From: Alphaproteobacteria bacterium
GTDB taxonomy: Bacteria > Pseudomonadota > Alphaproteobacteria > RF32 > CAG-239
Length of the DNA stretch: 56,932 nucleotides
Direction: 5' to 3'
NCBI GenBank assembly: GCA_017935485.1
Contig: JAGBHO010000001.1
Coordinates: 1-56,932, forward strand
The notes under the pieces were generated by a model, which was given only the letters and a program-made list of their open reading frames with translations, did not search any database and was not told the DNA's origin. The translations under genes and the position numbers were made by a program. Position 1 is the stretch's first letter. Each line of letters begins with the position of its first letter. Below are positions 42,266 through 51,232 of this stretch, in pieces.

Positions 42266-42973
42266 TTACAAACGGTATGTGGCTTCATTGCCGTAATCGT
42301 CATAAAAACGAATAAGAGCGCTTCCGCCGCCGGTCGTCACGTCAATACTCGTGTTTCCCACGCTGTAAGAAACCGCTTGTGAACGGTACAGGTTGAGGTA
42401 TGAAACGCTGCTGCCGTTCTGAACCTTCAATCTGTTGTTATATTTGGTTAAAATGATGCCTCCGATTTCAAGTCTTGTCGGAGCGTCAATTGTTCCCCAA
42501 ATATAATACCCGAGCAGGCTGTCAAAAAATCTGTTATGATACAGGCTGTGACAGATAAATCGGTTGTGATACCCGCCCCAGCGGTACCAATGCCAGCTGT
42601 CAAAAAGGCAATGGTGATGATAGTGCCTGAAACCGTGGTGATGATAAAATATCGGACGCCACGGGCGGTATGCGGGCGGACCATATCCGTAATGATGCCT
42701 CACTGGCGGACGGTGATATTGCGGTGTCCCGTAATGATGCCGTCGGCCTTCTGCCCGGTCCCTGCGCTGCGGCGTAAAATGATTCACTCTGTAGGTGTCA
42801 AATTGTGCCGAACGGCGGGGAGCGGCATAACCGGAGGATCGGTAGGATATGCTCCGATGGCGCGGTTGCTCGGATCTGCTGCTTTGTCTTCCGTTTCTTT
42901 CTCTTTGCGCGTAACCTTGAACTGCAAAGAACCCCATAACCAAAATAGTTATGATAAAAATTTTTCGTTTCAT
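42266..42973 (-). CDS. Secreted His/Tyr/Arg-rich protein, 235 aa
   Basis: Signal peptide MKRKIFIITILVMGFFAVQGYAQ, then a basic, disordered stretch (RERNGRQSSRSEQ) and a His-, Tyr- and Arg-rich segment (about 65-150, e.g. HHYGYGPPAYRPW and HHHGFRHYHHH). A small beta-rich C-terminal domain follows (about 160-235). The His clusters could bind metal. The Q at the signal cleavage site and lack of Shine-Dalgarno recall Bacteroidota secreted proteins, hinting at transfer (inference). Confidence 0.65.
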   Translation of the reverse strand: MKRKIFIITILVMGFFAVQGYAQRERNGRQSSRSEQPRHRSISYRSSGYAAPRRSAQFDTYRVNHFTPQRRDRAEGRRHHYGTPQYHRPPVRHHYGYGPPAYRPWRPIFYHHHGFRHYHHHCLFDSWHWYRWGGYHNRFICHSLYHNRFFDSLLGYYIWGTIDAPTRLEIGGIILTKYNNRLKVQNGSSVSYLNLYRSQAVSYSVGNTSIDVTTGGGSALIRFYDDYGNEATYRL

Positions 42974-43135
42974 AAATATATATTTTTAATAGATTATTCA
43001 AAAATAAAGTATCATGTTCCAAGTCTAAAGTCCAGTATTTTAGTTCTGTATTGTCTTGCAGTATTTTCATCATTGATGTTTTGCAGGGGATATGCTATCT
43101 TTCCGTCACATGACAATAGCGGGGAGGAATATGCA

Positions 43136-43954
43136 ATGAAGAGTGGCGGCGATTTTGTTCATCTGAGCAATAATTTGGCGGAGTGTAAAATTTCTCTTTG
43201 GGGCGGAAACCTCATGTCATATCGCCCCAAAACTGAAAAACACGATATTTTCTGGCTCGGCAGCCGCAATAAATTTGATAATGTTCAGGCAATTCGGGGC
43301 GGCATTCCTGTTTGCTGGCCGAGAGTCGCGGAAGAAAAATTAAACAATAATCTGCCCCGCCACGGTTTTGCCCGAATATCTCTCTGGAATTTGAGAAATG
43401 TGGTCGTTGACGAGGATAAAATAGAGGCGGAATTGTCTTTGGCGCCGTCTGCCTGCTTTAATGTCAATGCCGCTGCCACGCTTTTTATCAGGATAACGGA
43501 CAAACTGGAATATCGTCTGGAAACCGTGAATCACAGTGATGCCGAATTTGACTTTAGCGAGGCTCTGCACGCCTATTTTAATGTCAGCTCTGTTGAAAAT
43601 ATAACAATAAAAGGCCTTTCCGGTCACCGTTATAAAAATTCATTGGATGGAAATTTTTATACTTTGGATAATGATTTGAAAATTAAAGGTGAAGTTGATT
43701 CAATTTTTATCGGCCATGAAAATAGTGTGGAAATTGAAGATACGATGTATAATCGTGTCATCTCCGTAGAAAAATCCGGCTCGAATACGACAGTCGTCTG
43801 GAATCCTAATAAAGATTTGGCAGAAATGGAAAAAGGACAGTATAAAAATTTTGTATGCGTGGAACCGTCAAATCAGGGAAAATCTTATCTGCGCTTAAAA
43901 CCTCATGAAAAACATACAATATCAATGAAAGTACAAGTCAGAAAATTAACATAA
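43136..43954 (+). CDS. D-hexose-6-phosphate mutarotase (aldose 1-epimerase family)
   Basis: A 272-aa YeaD-like protein: FWLGSRNKFD...IRGGIPVCWPR, the catalytic His in SEALHAYFNVSSVE (about 145-158), and the C-terminal VVWNPNKDL...YKNFVCVEPSN with the catalytic Glu. It interconverts alpha and beta anomers of glucose-6-phosphate. The ATG at 43136 has GGGGAGG upstream; the frame is open for 200 more codons, but that part is antisense to the His-rich gene. Confidence 0.92.
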   Translation: MKSGGDFVHLSNNLAECKISLWGGNLMSYRPKTEKHDIFWLGSRNKFDNVQAIRGGIPVCWPRVAEEKLNNNLPRHGFARISLWNLRNVVVDEDKIEAELSLAPSACFNVNAAATLFIRITDKLEYRLETVNHSDAEFDFSEALHAYFNVSSVENITIKGLSGHRYKNSLDGNFYTLDNDLKIKGEVDSIFIGHENSVEIEDTMYNRVISVEKSGSNTTVVWNPNKDLAEMEKGQYKNFVCVEPSNQGKSYLRLKPHEKHTISMKVQVRKLT

Positions 43955-44014
43955 AATAAGTCAACCTTTGAACCTTAAGGGGAAGAGGTCAAAATAGCCT
44001 TTAATGTCATTACG

Positions 44015-44611
44015 TTACGGCATCCTTTCAATAAACCGTCGTAACGTACTTCTCTGAACGCCGAGGATTTTGGCAATTTGGGATTTTGAGATGCCTTTGG
44101 CGAGTAAATTCCGCACTTTTTTAGCATTTTTTGAGAGTTTCAGCTTTTTTGATTCTGCGGAAAAGGGACGACCGAGCTTTTTTCCTGAGGCTTTGAGATT
44201 GGCAAGAGATGATTTTGTACGTTGGGATATTAGGTTTCTCTCTATCTCCGCCGCCAAGCCAAAAGCAAATGCCAAGACTTTGGATTGTATATCGTTGCCG
44301 AGACGGTAGTTTTCTTTCAAAGTCCAGACCTGACAGTTTTTATTTAAACATGTCTCCAAAATCCGCATAACCTCAAGCAAAGATCTGCCTAAACGGGATA
44401 TTTCACAAGAAATAAGGATGTCATTTTCCTGCAAATTCTCTAATACTTCACCAAGTTTGCGGTTTTTCAGCGCTTTTCGGGAAGATATTTTTTCCTCAAC
44501 CCATTCATCAACCGTCAATTTGTGTTTTTTGGCATATTCCTCAATCTCAAAACGTTGGTGTTCAAGGGTTTGCTTAGCGGAACTTACTCTAATATAACCA
44601 ATAACAGCCAT
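44015..44611 (-). CDS. Serine recombinase (resolvase/invertase family)
   Basis: A 198-aa protein with the catalytic Ser in GYIRVSSAKQ (about residue 10), EISRLGRSLLE and a helix E region (LAAEIERNLISQRTKSSL), then a C-terminal Hin-type HTH (GISKSQIAKILGVQRSTLRRFI). It probably inverts or resolves DNA between short crossover sites. AGGAG precedes the start. It stands at the border between moderate-GC DNA and an AT-rich island, so it may be the island's recombinase. Confidence 0.93.
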   Translation of the reverse strand: MAVIGYIRVSSAKQTLEHQRFEIEEYAKKHKLTVDEWVEEKISSRKALKNRKLGEVLENLQENDILISCEISRLGRSLLEVMRILETCLNKNCQVWTLKENYRLGNDIQSKVLAFAFGLAAEIERNLISQRTKSSLANLKASGKKLGRPFSAESKKLKLSKNAKKVRNLLAKGISKSQIAKILGVQRSTLRRFIERMP

Positions 44612-44835
44612 TGTTTTCTCCTTAAAATTTCTTAAAAATACCGGTCATTTTATTAGAACGATAAAATCAACCAAATTTTACAACTTTCGCACTTTTTCTT
44701 TTTGTAAAAAAATTAAGCAAAAATAATAGGTTGTTTTCTTTTGCTCCGGGATACATCTGTCTTTTAGGCAGCCGGTCACAATCGTTGGTTTGTGTATAGT
44801 ATGATTGATATTCACTAATCATATTGGAGAGAATA
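44612..44835. other. AT-rich spacer between recombinase and lipoprotein genes
   Basis: Holds the divergent start regions. TGTATAGTATGAT near 44794-44806 is a possible -10 region for the lipoprotein operon. No gene supported. Confidence 0.4.
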
Positions 44836-45237
44836 ATGAAAAAAATATTAGTTATGTTTTTAACGGCAACATACTTGAGTGGTTGTGCATCTATTATTGC
44901 GGGAGACCACAAAACAGTTAATTTGACAACAAACAACGGAGAAAGTGTTAATGCAAGTGTGTTCTCTAAAAGTGGTGAACAGAAAGTACAACTCCCAGGA
45001 ACAGTAACTGTTCTTAGAGATAGTCAAGATTTAACAATTACTGTAAATGAAGATTCGTGCGTTAATTCCACAACATCTGTAACTTCTTCTAAGATCGAAC
45101 CTTGGTTTTGGGGAAATCTATTAACAGGAGGCATCTTTGGATCGACAACGGATTCAATGACTGGAGATATGTGGACATACGATGACAACATCACAGTGTA
45201 TGTTGATAAAAAAGCTTCTTGCTCAAAAGGTAAATAA
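44836..45237 (+). CDS. Small lipoprotein, paralog 1
   Basis: A 133-aa protein with a lipoprotein signal (MKKILVMFLTATYLSGC; lipidated Cys at residue 17) and a beta-rich mature domain ending in SCSKGK. It shares with the next gene CASI/CATM, LP.TV.L, IGSTTDA-like STTDSMTGDMWTYDDN and the terminal Cys, so the two are paralogs. GGAGAG precedes the ATG. Family not recognised; overlaps the next gene by one base. Confidence 0.75.
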   Translation: MKKILVMFLTATYLSGCASIIAGDHKTVNLTTNNGESVNASVFSKSGEQKVQLPGTVTVLRDSQDLTITVNEDSCVNSTTSVTSSKIEPWFWGNLLTGGIFGSTTDSMTGDMWTYDDNITVYVDKKASCSKGK

Positions 45238-45623
45238 TGAAAAAAATATTTTTAATATGCTTTATCTTTCTTTTATCTAGTTGTGCAACAATGTTTCATG
45301 GAGGGACACAATTGGTAAATGTTGTTCCGGCCAATGGAGAAAAAACAGATGTTGAACTAACCAATCAGGAAGGAACAAAACATTTAGTATTGCCTACAAC
45401 TGTTGCATTAAAAAAAGGAAAAGGAGATGTTACAATAAGGGTTAAAGAGACTAAGTGTCATAAATCTTCAGTTAGAAATTATCAAGAACGAATGGACTTA
45501 GTATTTTTGGCTAATTATTTTAACCTTTCAATCGGCTCAACTACAGATGCTGCTACTGGTGCTATGTGGCACTATGATAACAACATGGTTGTTCCTGTTT
45601 ATAAAAAAGATAAATGCAACTAA
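45237..45623 (+). CDS. Small lipoprotein, paralog 2
   Basis: A 128-aa lipoprotein (MKKIFLICFIFLLSSC) related to the preceding one, with STTDAATGAMWHYDNN matching its STTDSMTGDMWTYDDN. Outer- or inner-membrane attached. The stop overlaps the DUF4105 gene start by 10 bases, so all three are one operon. Perhaps partners or substrates of the DUF4105 protein (inference). Confidence 0.75.
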   Translation: MKKIFLICFIFLLSSCATMFHGGTQLVNVVPANGEKTDVELTNQEGTKHLVLPTTVALKKGKGDVTIRVKETKCHKSSVRNYQERMDLVFLANYFNLSIGSTTDAATGAMWHYDNNMVVPVYKKDKCN

Positions 45624-47203
45624 AAATACTTAAAACACTAATTTTAATTTGTTACTTTTGTATAGCAATAAAACAACAGGTTTTTGCAATTGATATATCA
45701 TATTCTTTATTGAGGCAAAGTAATACAACTTCAACAAAAGAGTGGTTAAATTTATTGCATTACCATAAGGGAGAAAGTGTTATTAATCCTGATAGCACTT
45801 TTTTCCTTGCTAAAGATGGTCATAAAAATCCAGAAGCCGAATTTGCAGCAACCATCCAAGCAATCTCAGATAAAGATAATAAAATCTATTGTGAATATCC
45901 GGCCCGCACAAATTTTATTATTTCATCAATGAAGTTAAATCCTAAAGATTTTGACTTTTCCCAATGTCCTAAATATCAAGAATTTTTACAAAAGGTTCCG
46001 ATGGATACGGTTGCTATTGTTTTTGCTGCAGAAAACAATCAAAGTCCATCATCTATTCTTGGCCATAGTTTCTTAAAAATCAGCGGTCAAAGCAAAACCG
46101 GATTGAAGGAACATTCTTTTAGTTATTTTGCAGCTTTTGATACCGCAAACAGCATCAAATTTTACATAGATGTAATGACATCCGGTATTGATGGTGCCTA
46201 TATCTTATCTCCATATAGAAGCAAAGCGGATGAATATGTGTTTAATGAAAAACGTTCCTTATGGGAGTTTGAATTAGATTTATCAGAACAAGACAAACAA
46301 CGCCTAAAAGATCATCTTTGGGAATTAAAAGGAAAAAATATTCATTATAAATTTGTTACACATAATTGTAATACAGCTCTCATCAGTATTTTGAAAGTCG
46401 CCAACCCATCATTTGAAACCCAAACCATAAAACCGTTTATTACCCCGGTTGAATATGTTCAAGATCTTTATAAACAAAAGAAAATTAAAGACATATCTAT
46501 CGAGCCGACAGTTTATGTTAAAAATAAAATTAATCAATATGGCGTTAAAAACATATTATCATCCAATAAATCAAGTCGCATAGATATTAGTTATGTGAAT
46601 AGTTCAGAATATGATAATATCCTATTTCAGCTAAGCCCCGTATATCAAGATATAAAAGATATTAATTCAGCATATTATGATGATATTGAAAGCAAAATTG
46701 GAGAGGTTACACTAGGGTATAATATTCAAAAGAAAAAGGTTGCAATTCAAAATATTAATATTTTGAAAATGCAATCTATTTTAGACTATTCTATCCAAAA
46801 TGATTTTTCTAAATATTTTAGGTTAGCTTTGGAAAACAGTTGGAATGACGTTAGTACTCACCTAAAACCGACTGTTGAATTTGGCTTAGGATATGGAAAG
46901 TCTTATCATAATGTAACAGCTTATTTTTTGCCAAAGATTGGTTACCGCTACAATCAGTATGGAAATTTTTATTTGACACCAGAGATTGGCCTCAATACGC
47001 AAATTACAGAAAATATCAAATTAATGACATCTTACGCTGAATACTTTGATAGTAAAGATGATAATAGAGGTTATGGCGCCCGCTATAGCTTTTATGTAGG
47101 ATACAAATTCACCGACAATAAAAATATTTATTTAAATTATAAACATTACACCCAAACGGATAATCAAAATTCAATAATATTCGGATTTTCTCAAAATTTT
47201 TAA
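45614..47203 (+). CDS. DUF4105-domain envelope protein
   Basis: A 529-aa protein with a signal peptide (ILICYFCIAIKQQVFA) and a papain-like DUF4105 domain. The conserved His is in SPSSILGHSFLKI (about residue 150) and the Cys in THNCNTALI (about 251). The C-terminal third (380-529) is beta-rich (LEFGLGYGKSYHNVTAYFLP-type strands alternating, final Phe), so possibly an outer-membrane barrel. In Bacteroides a DUF4105 protein, Lnb, N-acylates lipoproteins; co-location with two lipoproteins makes a similar link possible. Strongly AT-rich. Confidence 0.82.
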   Translation: MQLKILKTLILICYFCIAIKQQVFAIDISYSLLRQSNTTSTKEWLNLLHYHKGESVINPDSTFFLAKDGHKNPEAEFAATIQAISDKDNKIYCEYPARTNFIISSMKLNPKDFDFSQCPKYQEFLQKVPMDTVAIVFAAENNQSPSSILGHSFLKISGQSKTGLKEHSFSYFAAFDTANSIKFYIDVMTSGIDGAYILSPYRSKADEYVFNEKRSLWEFELDLSEQDKQRLKDHLWELKGKNIHYKFVTHNCNTALISILKVANPSFETQTIKPFITPVEYVQDLYKQKKIKDISIEPTVYVKNKINQYGVKNILSSNKSSRIDISYVNSSEYDNILFQLSPVYQDIKDINSAYYDDIESKIGEVTLGYNIQKKKVAIQNINILKMQSILDYSIQNDFSKYFRLALENSWNDVSTHLKPTVEFGLGYGKSYHNVTAYFLPKIGYRYNQYGNFYLTPEIGLNTQITENIKLMTSYAEYFDSKDDNRGYGARYSFYVGYKFTDNKNIYLNYKHYTQTDNQNSIIFGFSQNF

Positions 47204-47768
47204 TTTTTCTTACGCTCGACATTTTTCCCCAACAGTCATTAAGTTAAATCCTTGTTTTTGTTTTAACTTCCAATACGAAAGCAAAATGTCATCAAAAAGT
47301 AGAAAAAAAGGGGCTCGCGGATGTGATTTTTTCCGACATAATAAAAATAGTTAATGGATAAACAACTATTTATGAAAAGAAAATGTTACATACTGTTTAA
47401 GCAGAAAAAATTACAGAAAAAGGAAAGTCAAAATGAAACAATTGTCCTGGCTGTATCCAGCTTATTTTAGCAAAAATAAATCGTCATCAATGTCAAAAAC
47501 TTTTATTTTAAGCAAGTTTCAAATCGAATTTTGATAAAAAATAATCCCCAAAGGCTATGAAAGATTGTTTGTGATTAACATGTTGATTTATAAAGAAAAA
47601 CATCCAAAATGACGGTTCGTGAATTATAGCTGGAAGAAAGAACAATATTTTAAGCAAAATTTAATTATAAATTATGAGCTGTTTCTTAGGCACCGTGAAG
47701 AAATTCTCATTATGAAGGAATGTCTTGTGCTGATTAAGAACTTGACGGAAAATGAAATGACAATTTAG
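47204..47768. other. Gene-poor, degraded AT-rich region
   Basis: No convincing gene. A 34-codon open frame near 47434-47535 has a GGA-type site but no recognisable product. The stretch looks like decayed mobile or accessory DNA between the DUF4105 operon and the GT8 gene. Confidence 0.45.
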
Positions 47769-47886
47769 TTACTTCGCCACACTGCATTCATCTATTAAAA
47801 TTAGTTTTTTGTTTTCTTTCGCGATATCTTTCAGATGCTTTGTAAATCCGCTTTTAGAGAATATCCCGAAAAGTACCCCAAAAAGC
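47769..47886 (-). pseudogene. 3' fragment of a DUF234-type ATPase gene
   Basis: The minus strand encodes about 38 residues in one frame, LFGVLFGIFSKSGFT then KHLKDIAKENKKLILIDE, ending at a TAA at 47769. This resembles the C-terminal end of archaeal-type ATPases with a DUF234 nuclease-like tail. An in-frame stop lies just upstream and the rest is missing, so it is a remnant. Confidence 0.5.
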
Positions 47887-47922
47887 TATATATGAAATAA
47901 GAGCTATCATAGTACTGTTTAG

Positions 47923-48819
47923 CTATTTACATTTTTTTGCTATAAATTGAGGAAAAAATGGAGTTAGAGAAGCAATATTCCACCAATCTTGATAATATCT
48001 GGCAACACTTTCATTCCAAGGTTTGGCCCCAATATAATGGATTATTTGCGGCTTAGTATATACATCATTGAGTTGATGTTTTGTAATGATGTTTTCATTT
48101 TGCATAGCATACCATATTTCATCTGTATCGTAAAGCTTACCGTAATTGGCGGCCATGGCATTATAAATCGGGCTGATGTGAAGAATTCTACCTTGACAAG
48201 TATAATTAACAATATCTTGATCTGAAAAAGGAAATTCTTCTGTTATGAGAGGCAGCCACTTTTGATATATTTTGTCTTTTCTTATTTGATTAAGGTTCCA
48301 AAGAGAAACTCCTATATTAACGTAGTTACCCAATAAAGTCTCAAATTTATATTTTTTCCAACAAGAATATTTATTATAATGATAGTCAAACACTGATTTA
48401 ATATTTAAGTTATCTTTTACAGCCCCAATATAATAATCTTTTATATCCAGATGATATAGTTGAGATAAATCAGATTTAAATATGACATCAACATCGCTAT
48501 ATATAATCTTATCTATTTCTGGAAAAAAGCTGTGTAACATAAATCTGTAATAGGTTGCTGTAGAATTATAGCCCCAAACATAACCTTCTTTAAAAAGATC
48601 ACCGGCCTGCTTAAAAATAATTGTTGAATTTGTTGAATATTTGTGAACTAAATTTGCTAATTGAGTTTGAGAACAATCGTCAACATCATCAGACACAATA
48701 CAATAAATATGATAAGTATATTTATTTTGTGAAGAAATTAATAAACTTGTAATAGCAACACCGGCCTGCATCCATAAATTATGATCAAAGCAAAATGCAA
48801 TATTTATAGAATTATCCAT
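47923..48819 (-). CDS. Glycosyltransferase family 8 (LgtC-like)
   Basis: A 298-aa enzyme with the GT8 start (NIAFCFDHNLWMQAGVAITSLL), the DxD donor site in IIYSDVDVIF (about 105-112), NIGVSLWNL and the C-terminal HYIGAKPWN motif. It uses a nucleotide-sugar to extend a glycan or glycolipid. It is divergent from the operon starting at 48956 and equally AT-rich, so may belong to the same island. Confidence 0.9.
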   Translation of the reverse strand: MDNSINIAFCFDHNLWMQAGVAITSLLISSQNKYTYHIYCIVSDDVDDCSQTQLANLVHKYSTNSTIIFKQAGDLFKEGYVWGYNSTATYYRFMLHSFFPEIDKIIYSDVDVIFKSDLSQLYHLDIKDYYIGAVKDNLNIKSVFDYHYNKYSCWKKYKFETLLGNYVNIGVSLWNLNQIRKDKIYQKWLPLITEEFPFSDQDIVNYTCQGRILHISPIYNAMAANYGKLYDTDEIWYAMQNENIITKHQLNDVYTKPQIIHYIGAKPWNESVARYYQDWWNIASLTPFFPQFIAKKCK

Positions 48820-48955
48820 GAATATAATCCCTATTTTAACTAACGCAATAATATCATATAATGATTAAAACAAAGTAAAAATATTATCAACTTGACTTCG
48901 GGGTATAATATTATAAAGTATCCACATATATGAATAAATTGGTAGGAAAATATAA

Positions 48956-50179
48956 ATGACTATTTATATCAGCAAAAAAGACTTTAGAGAAGAAGAATAC
49001 GAATTTGTAGAAAGAAAAGGTAAGGGACATCCTGATACACTTTCCGATGCGTTGGCAGAAACATTCTCAGCAAAATATTCCAAATATACTAAAGACAAAT
49101 TTGGAGCTGTTTTGCATCACAATTTTGATAAAGTTGGTTTATTGGGCGGTGCGTCATATGTAAGATTTGGAGAGGGATATCTGACAAAGCCGATACGTGT
49201 TTTGCTCAATGGCCGAGCTTCAACAAAATTTGCAGATACAGTTATTCCGATAAAAGAGATGCTGATAGAATGGACGAAAGAATTTATGCATCAAGCCTTT
49301 CCGATGATTGATGTAGATAAAGATTTAGAGTTTCATTACAATTTAAGTAATCAAAGCAGTCCTGGAAAAACAGAGGAAGATAAAGCCCAAAAAGGTACCA
49401 GAAAATATTGGTTTGAACCCAGAGGTTTATTTGATTTACAAGAAACAAAAAAATTATTTTCTAATGATACATCAATGGGGGTAGGATATGCTCCATATAC
49501 AAAGCTTGAACAATTAGTTCTTGCAATAGAAGGAAAACTGAATAGTAAAGAATTTAAGCAAAAATATCCGTGGGTCGGATCAGATATCAAGATTATGGGG
49601 TTTAGGTTCAGAGATAGTTTTGACATTACAATGTGTATTCCGCAAATTTCGATTTATGTGGCTAATATTGATGAATATAAGCAAAATATGGAATTTGTCA
49701 GAGGAGTTATCTTCTCAATAGCTCAAGAAATGGGAATTGAAAAATTTGATTTACATACCAATACCCGTGATAATTATGAAAATTCTGAATTATATTTAAC
49801 AGTAACAGGGTCATCAATTGAAAGTGGTGACGAAGGTCTCGTCGGTAGAGGAAACCGTATAAATGGTATAATATCGCCGACAAGATTGATGAGCATGGAA
49901 GGTGCTTGCGGTAAAAATCCAGTATATCATATAGGTAAGATATATTATGTGGCAGCCAACGAAATTAGCAAAAAAATATATAATAAATTTAATATCAAAA
50001 ATGAAGTCGTATTGATAAGTCAAAGTGGTAGAGATTTATTAGACCCGTGGATTGTTTGTGTATCTGTTCCTGCTGATTTTAATAATATTGCAAGTATAGA
50101 GGATTATATTAAAGAAGAAATTTCCCGCATACCAGAATATACAAAACAATTAATAGAGCAACAGCTACAAGTGTTTTAG
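48956..50179 (+). CDS. Archaeal-type methionine adenosyltransferase
   Basis: A 407-aa protein. [18 protein letters not shown] (residues 18-35) and [19 protein letters not shown] (about 289-307) match the archaeal MAT family, which differs from bacterial MetK. It makes S-adenosylmethionine from methionine and ATP. In a bacterium it is unlikely to be the housekeeping enzyme; as first gene of the AT-rich operon it probably supplies SAM locally. Weak promoter elements (TTGACT at 48892) lie upstream. The AlaRS-like gene follows after 8 bases. Confidence 0.9.
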   Translation: MTIYISKKDFREEEYEFVERKGKGHPDTLSDALAETFSAKYSKYTKDKFGAVLHHNFDKVGLLGGASYVRFGEGYLTKPIRVLLNGRASTKFADTVIPIKEMLIEWTKEFMHQAFPMIDVDKDLEFHYNLSNQSSPGKTEEDKAQKGTRKYWFEPRGLFDLQETKKLFSNDTSMGVGYAPYTKLEQLVLAIEGKLNSKEFKQKYPWVGSDIKIMGFRFRDSFDITMCIPQISIYVANIDEYKQNMEFVRGVIFSIAQEMGIEKFDLHTNTRDNYENSELYLTVTGSSIESGDEGLVGRGNRINGIISPTRLMSMEGACGKNPVYHIGKIYYVAANEISKKIYNKFNIKNEVVLISQSGRDLLDPWIVCVSVPADFNNIASIEDYIKEEISRIPEYTKQLIEQQLQVF

Positions 50180-50187
50180 GACTACAA

Positions 50188-51231
50188 ATGGACAGTATTT
50201 TAAAAAGAACAAATCTAAAACATATAAAGGATAATGAGTTTAATTTAAATACTTTTTCATCAAAAAGTAATGGTGCTAAAGGAATGGATAAGATACATTC
50301 CTTTTTTGAACATGCGTTGTTAATATCTCCGGATAGTATAAAAAGACCCAAAGGTGATACGACTTTTTTTACAACGGCTGGAGTCCAACATTTGGAAACA
50401 ATGAAAAGAGAGGGAAAAGATATTGCAAATTGCTCATTTTCTGTCTACCAGCCGTGCATAAGAAGCCAATATATGCCTTATGTGCAAGAAGGAACCTCTA
50501 CATCATTTATCAATTTTTCATCTGTAGTTTTAGGTAACGATAGTGATACTTTTGTAGAATACACAAATTCCTTTATAAGAATGCTGCAGGCCAATGGCGT
50601 TAATTATGAGGATATTCGCTTTATTTTGGATGAAAATGTAGAATCAAAATGGTATGATAAAAAATTTTATAGTAATAATATTTCTTTATTGGTCAATGAT
50701 ATAGAAGTAGGGGAAAGTATTTTTGTCAGGGATTTCCCTTATAAAGATGGTAGCCAAACGACATTAATTGAAGTTGGTATAGGAATAGAACGGCTGAATT
50801 GGGCATTAGGTAATTCTATATATTATTTTCCGGATTTCACAAAAGTTTATAAAGAAAATGAGAATATAGAAAAAAATAAAGTCTGTTCTTTAATTGATTG
50901 TTTGCGTACAGCTACATTAATTGTAGGCTCCGGGGTTATACCGTCACCTAAGGATCATGGATATAGGGCTCGTAAGTTGATAAAAAAATTTAATGATGAA
51001 AATAATGATAAACTTAATAAAAATGAACTTATATCTATTGCTTATGATGAATGGGAAAAAAAGGGAGTAAAGCATTGTTTGCAAAAAGACATTGTCCAGC
51101 TAATTATAGATAGGGAGGTTGATCGTCTTAACCGAGTAAATCAGTTAAAAAATCGATGCAATCAAAATTATGATAATAAGGAAATAAAAGATCTGGTGGC
51201 ACAAATTTTGGCCAATCAAGGAGAAAGATAA
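50188..51231 (+). CDS. Stand-alone alanyl-tRNA synthetase-like catalytic domain
   Basis: A 347-aa class II synthetase paralog. Matches to AlaRS: FFTTAGVQHLE (about 60-70, motif 1 region, cf. FTNAGM), QPCIRSQ with the motif 2 Arg (about 88-94) and TSTSFINFSSVVLGN. Motif 3 is EVGIGIERLNWAL (about 195-207), and GSGVIPSPKDHGYRARKLIKK recalls AlaRS DGxxPSNxGRGYVLRRxxRR. It stops there: the editing and C-Ala domains are absent, so it is too short for housekeeping AlaS (~870 aa). Likely activates an amino acid for a small-molecule acceptor, as MshC and PoxA-type paralogs do (inference). Confidence 0.8.
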   Translation: MDSILKRTNLKHIKDNEFNLNTFSSKSNGAKGMDKIHSFFEHALLISPDSIKRPKGDTTFFTTAGVQHLETMKREGKDIANCSFSVYQPCIRSQYMPYVQEGTSTSFINFSSVVLGNDSDTFVEYTNSFIRMLQANGVNYEDIRFILDENVESKWYDKKFYSNNISLLVNDIEVGESIFVRDFPYKDGSQTTLIEVGIGIERLNWALGNSIYYFPDFTKVYKENENIEKNKVCSLIDCLRTATLIVGSGVIPSPKDHGYRARKLIKKFNDENNDKLNKNELISIAYDEWEKKGVKHCLQKDIVQLIIDREVDRLNRVNQLKNRCNQNYDNKEIKDLVAQILANQGER

Positions 51232-51232
51232 A

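Noticed and set aside
42536-43135. N-terminal extension of the mutarotase frame
   Set aside because: Lies antisense to the secreted His-rich gene and ends just before a strong ribosome site at the true start.
47434-47535. 34-codon open frame in the degraded region
   Set aside because: Short, no homology seen, and surrounded by stops; kept only as a note.
50188-51231. Housekeeping alaS
   Set aside because: Less than half the normal length, no editing or C-terminal domain, and diverged signature segments.
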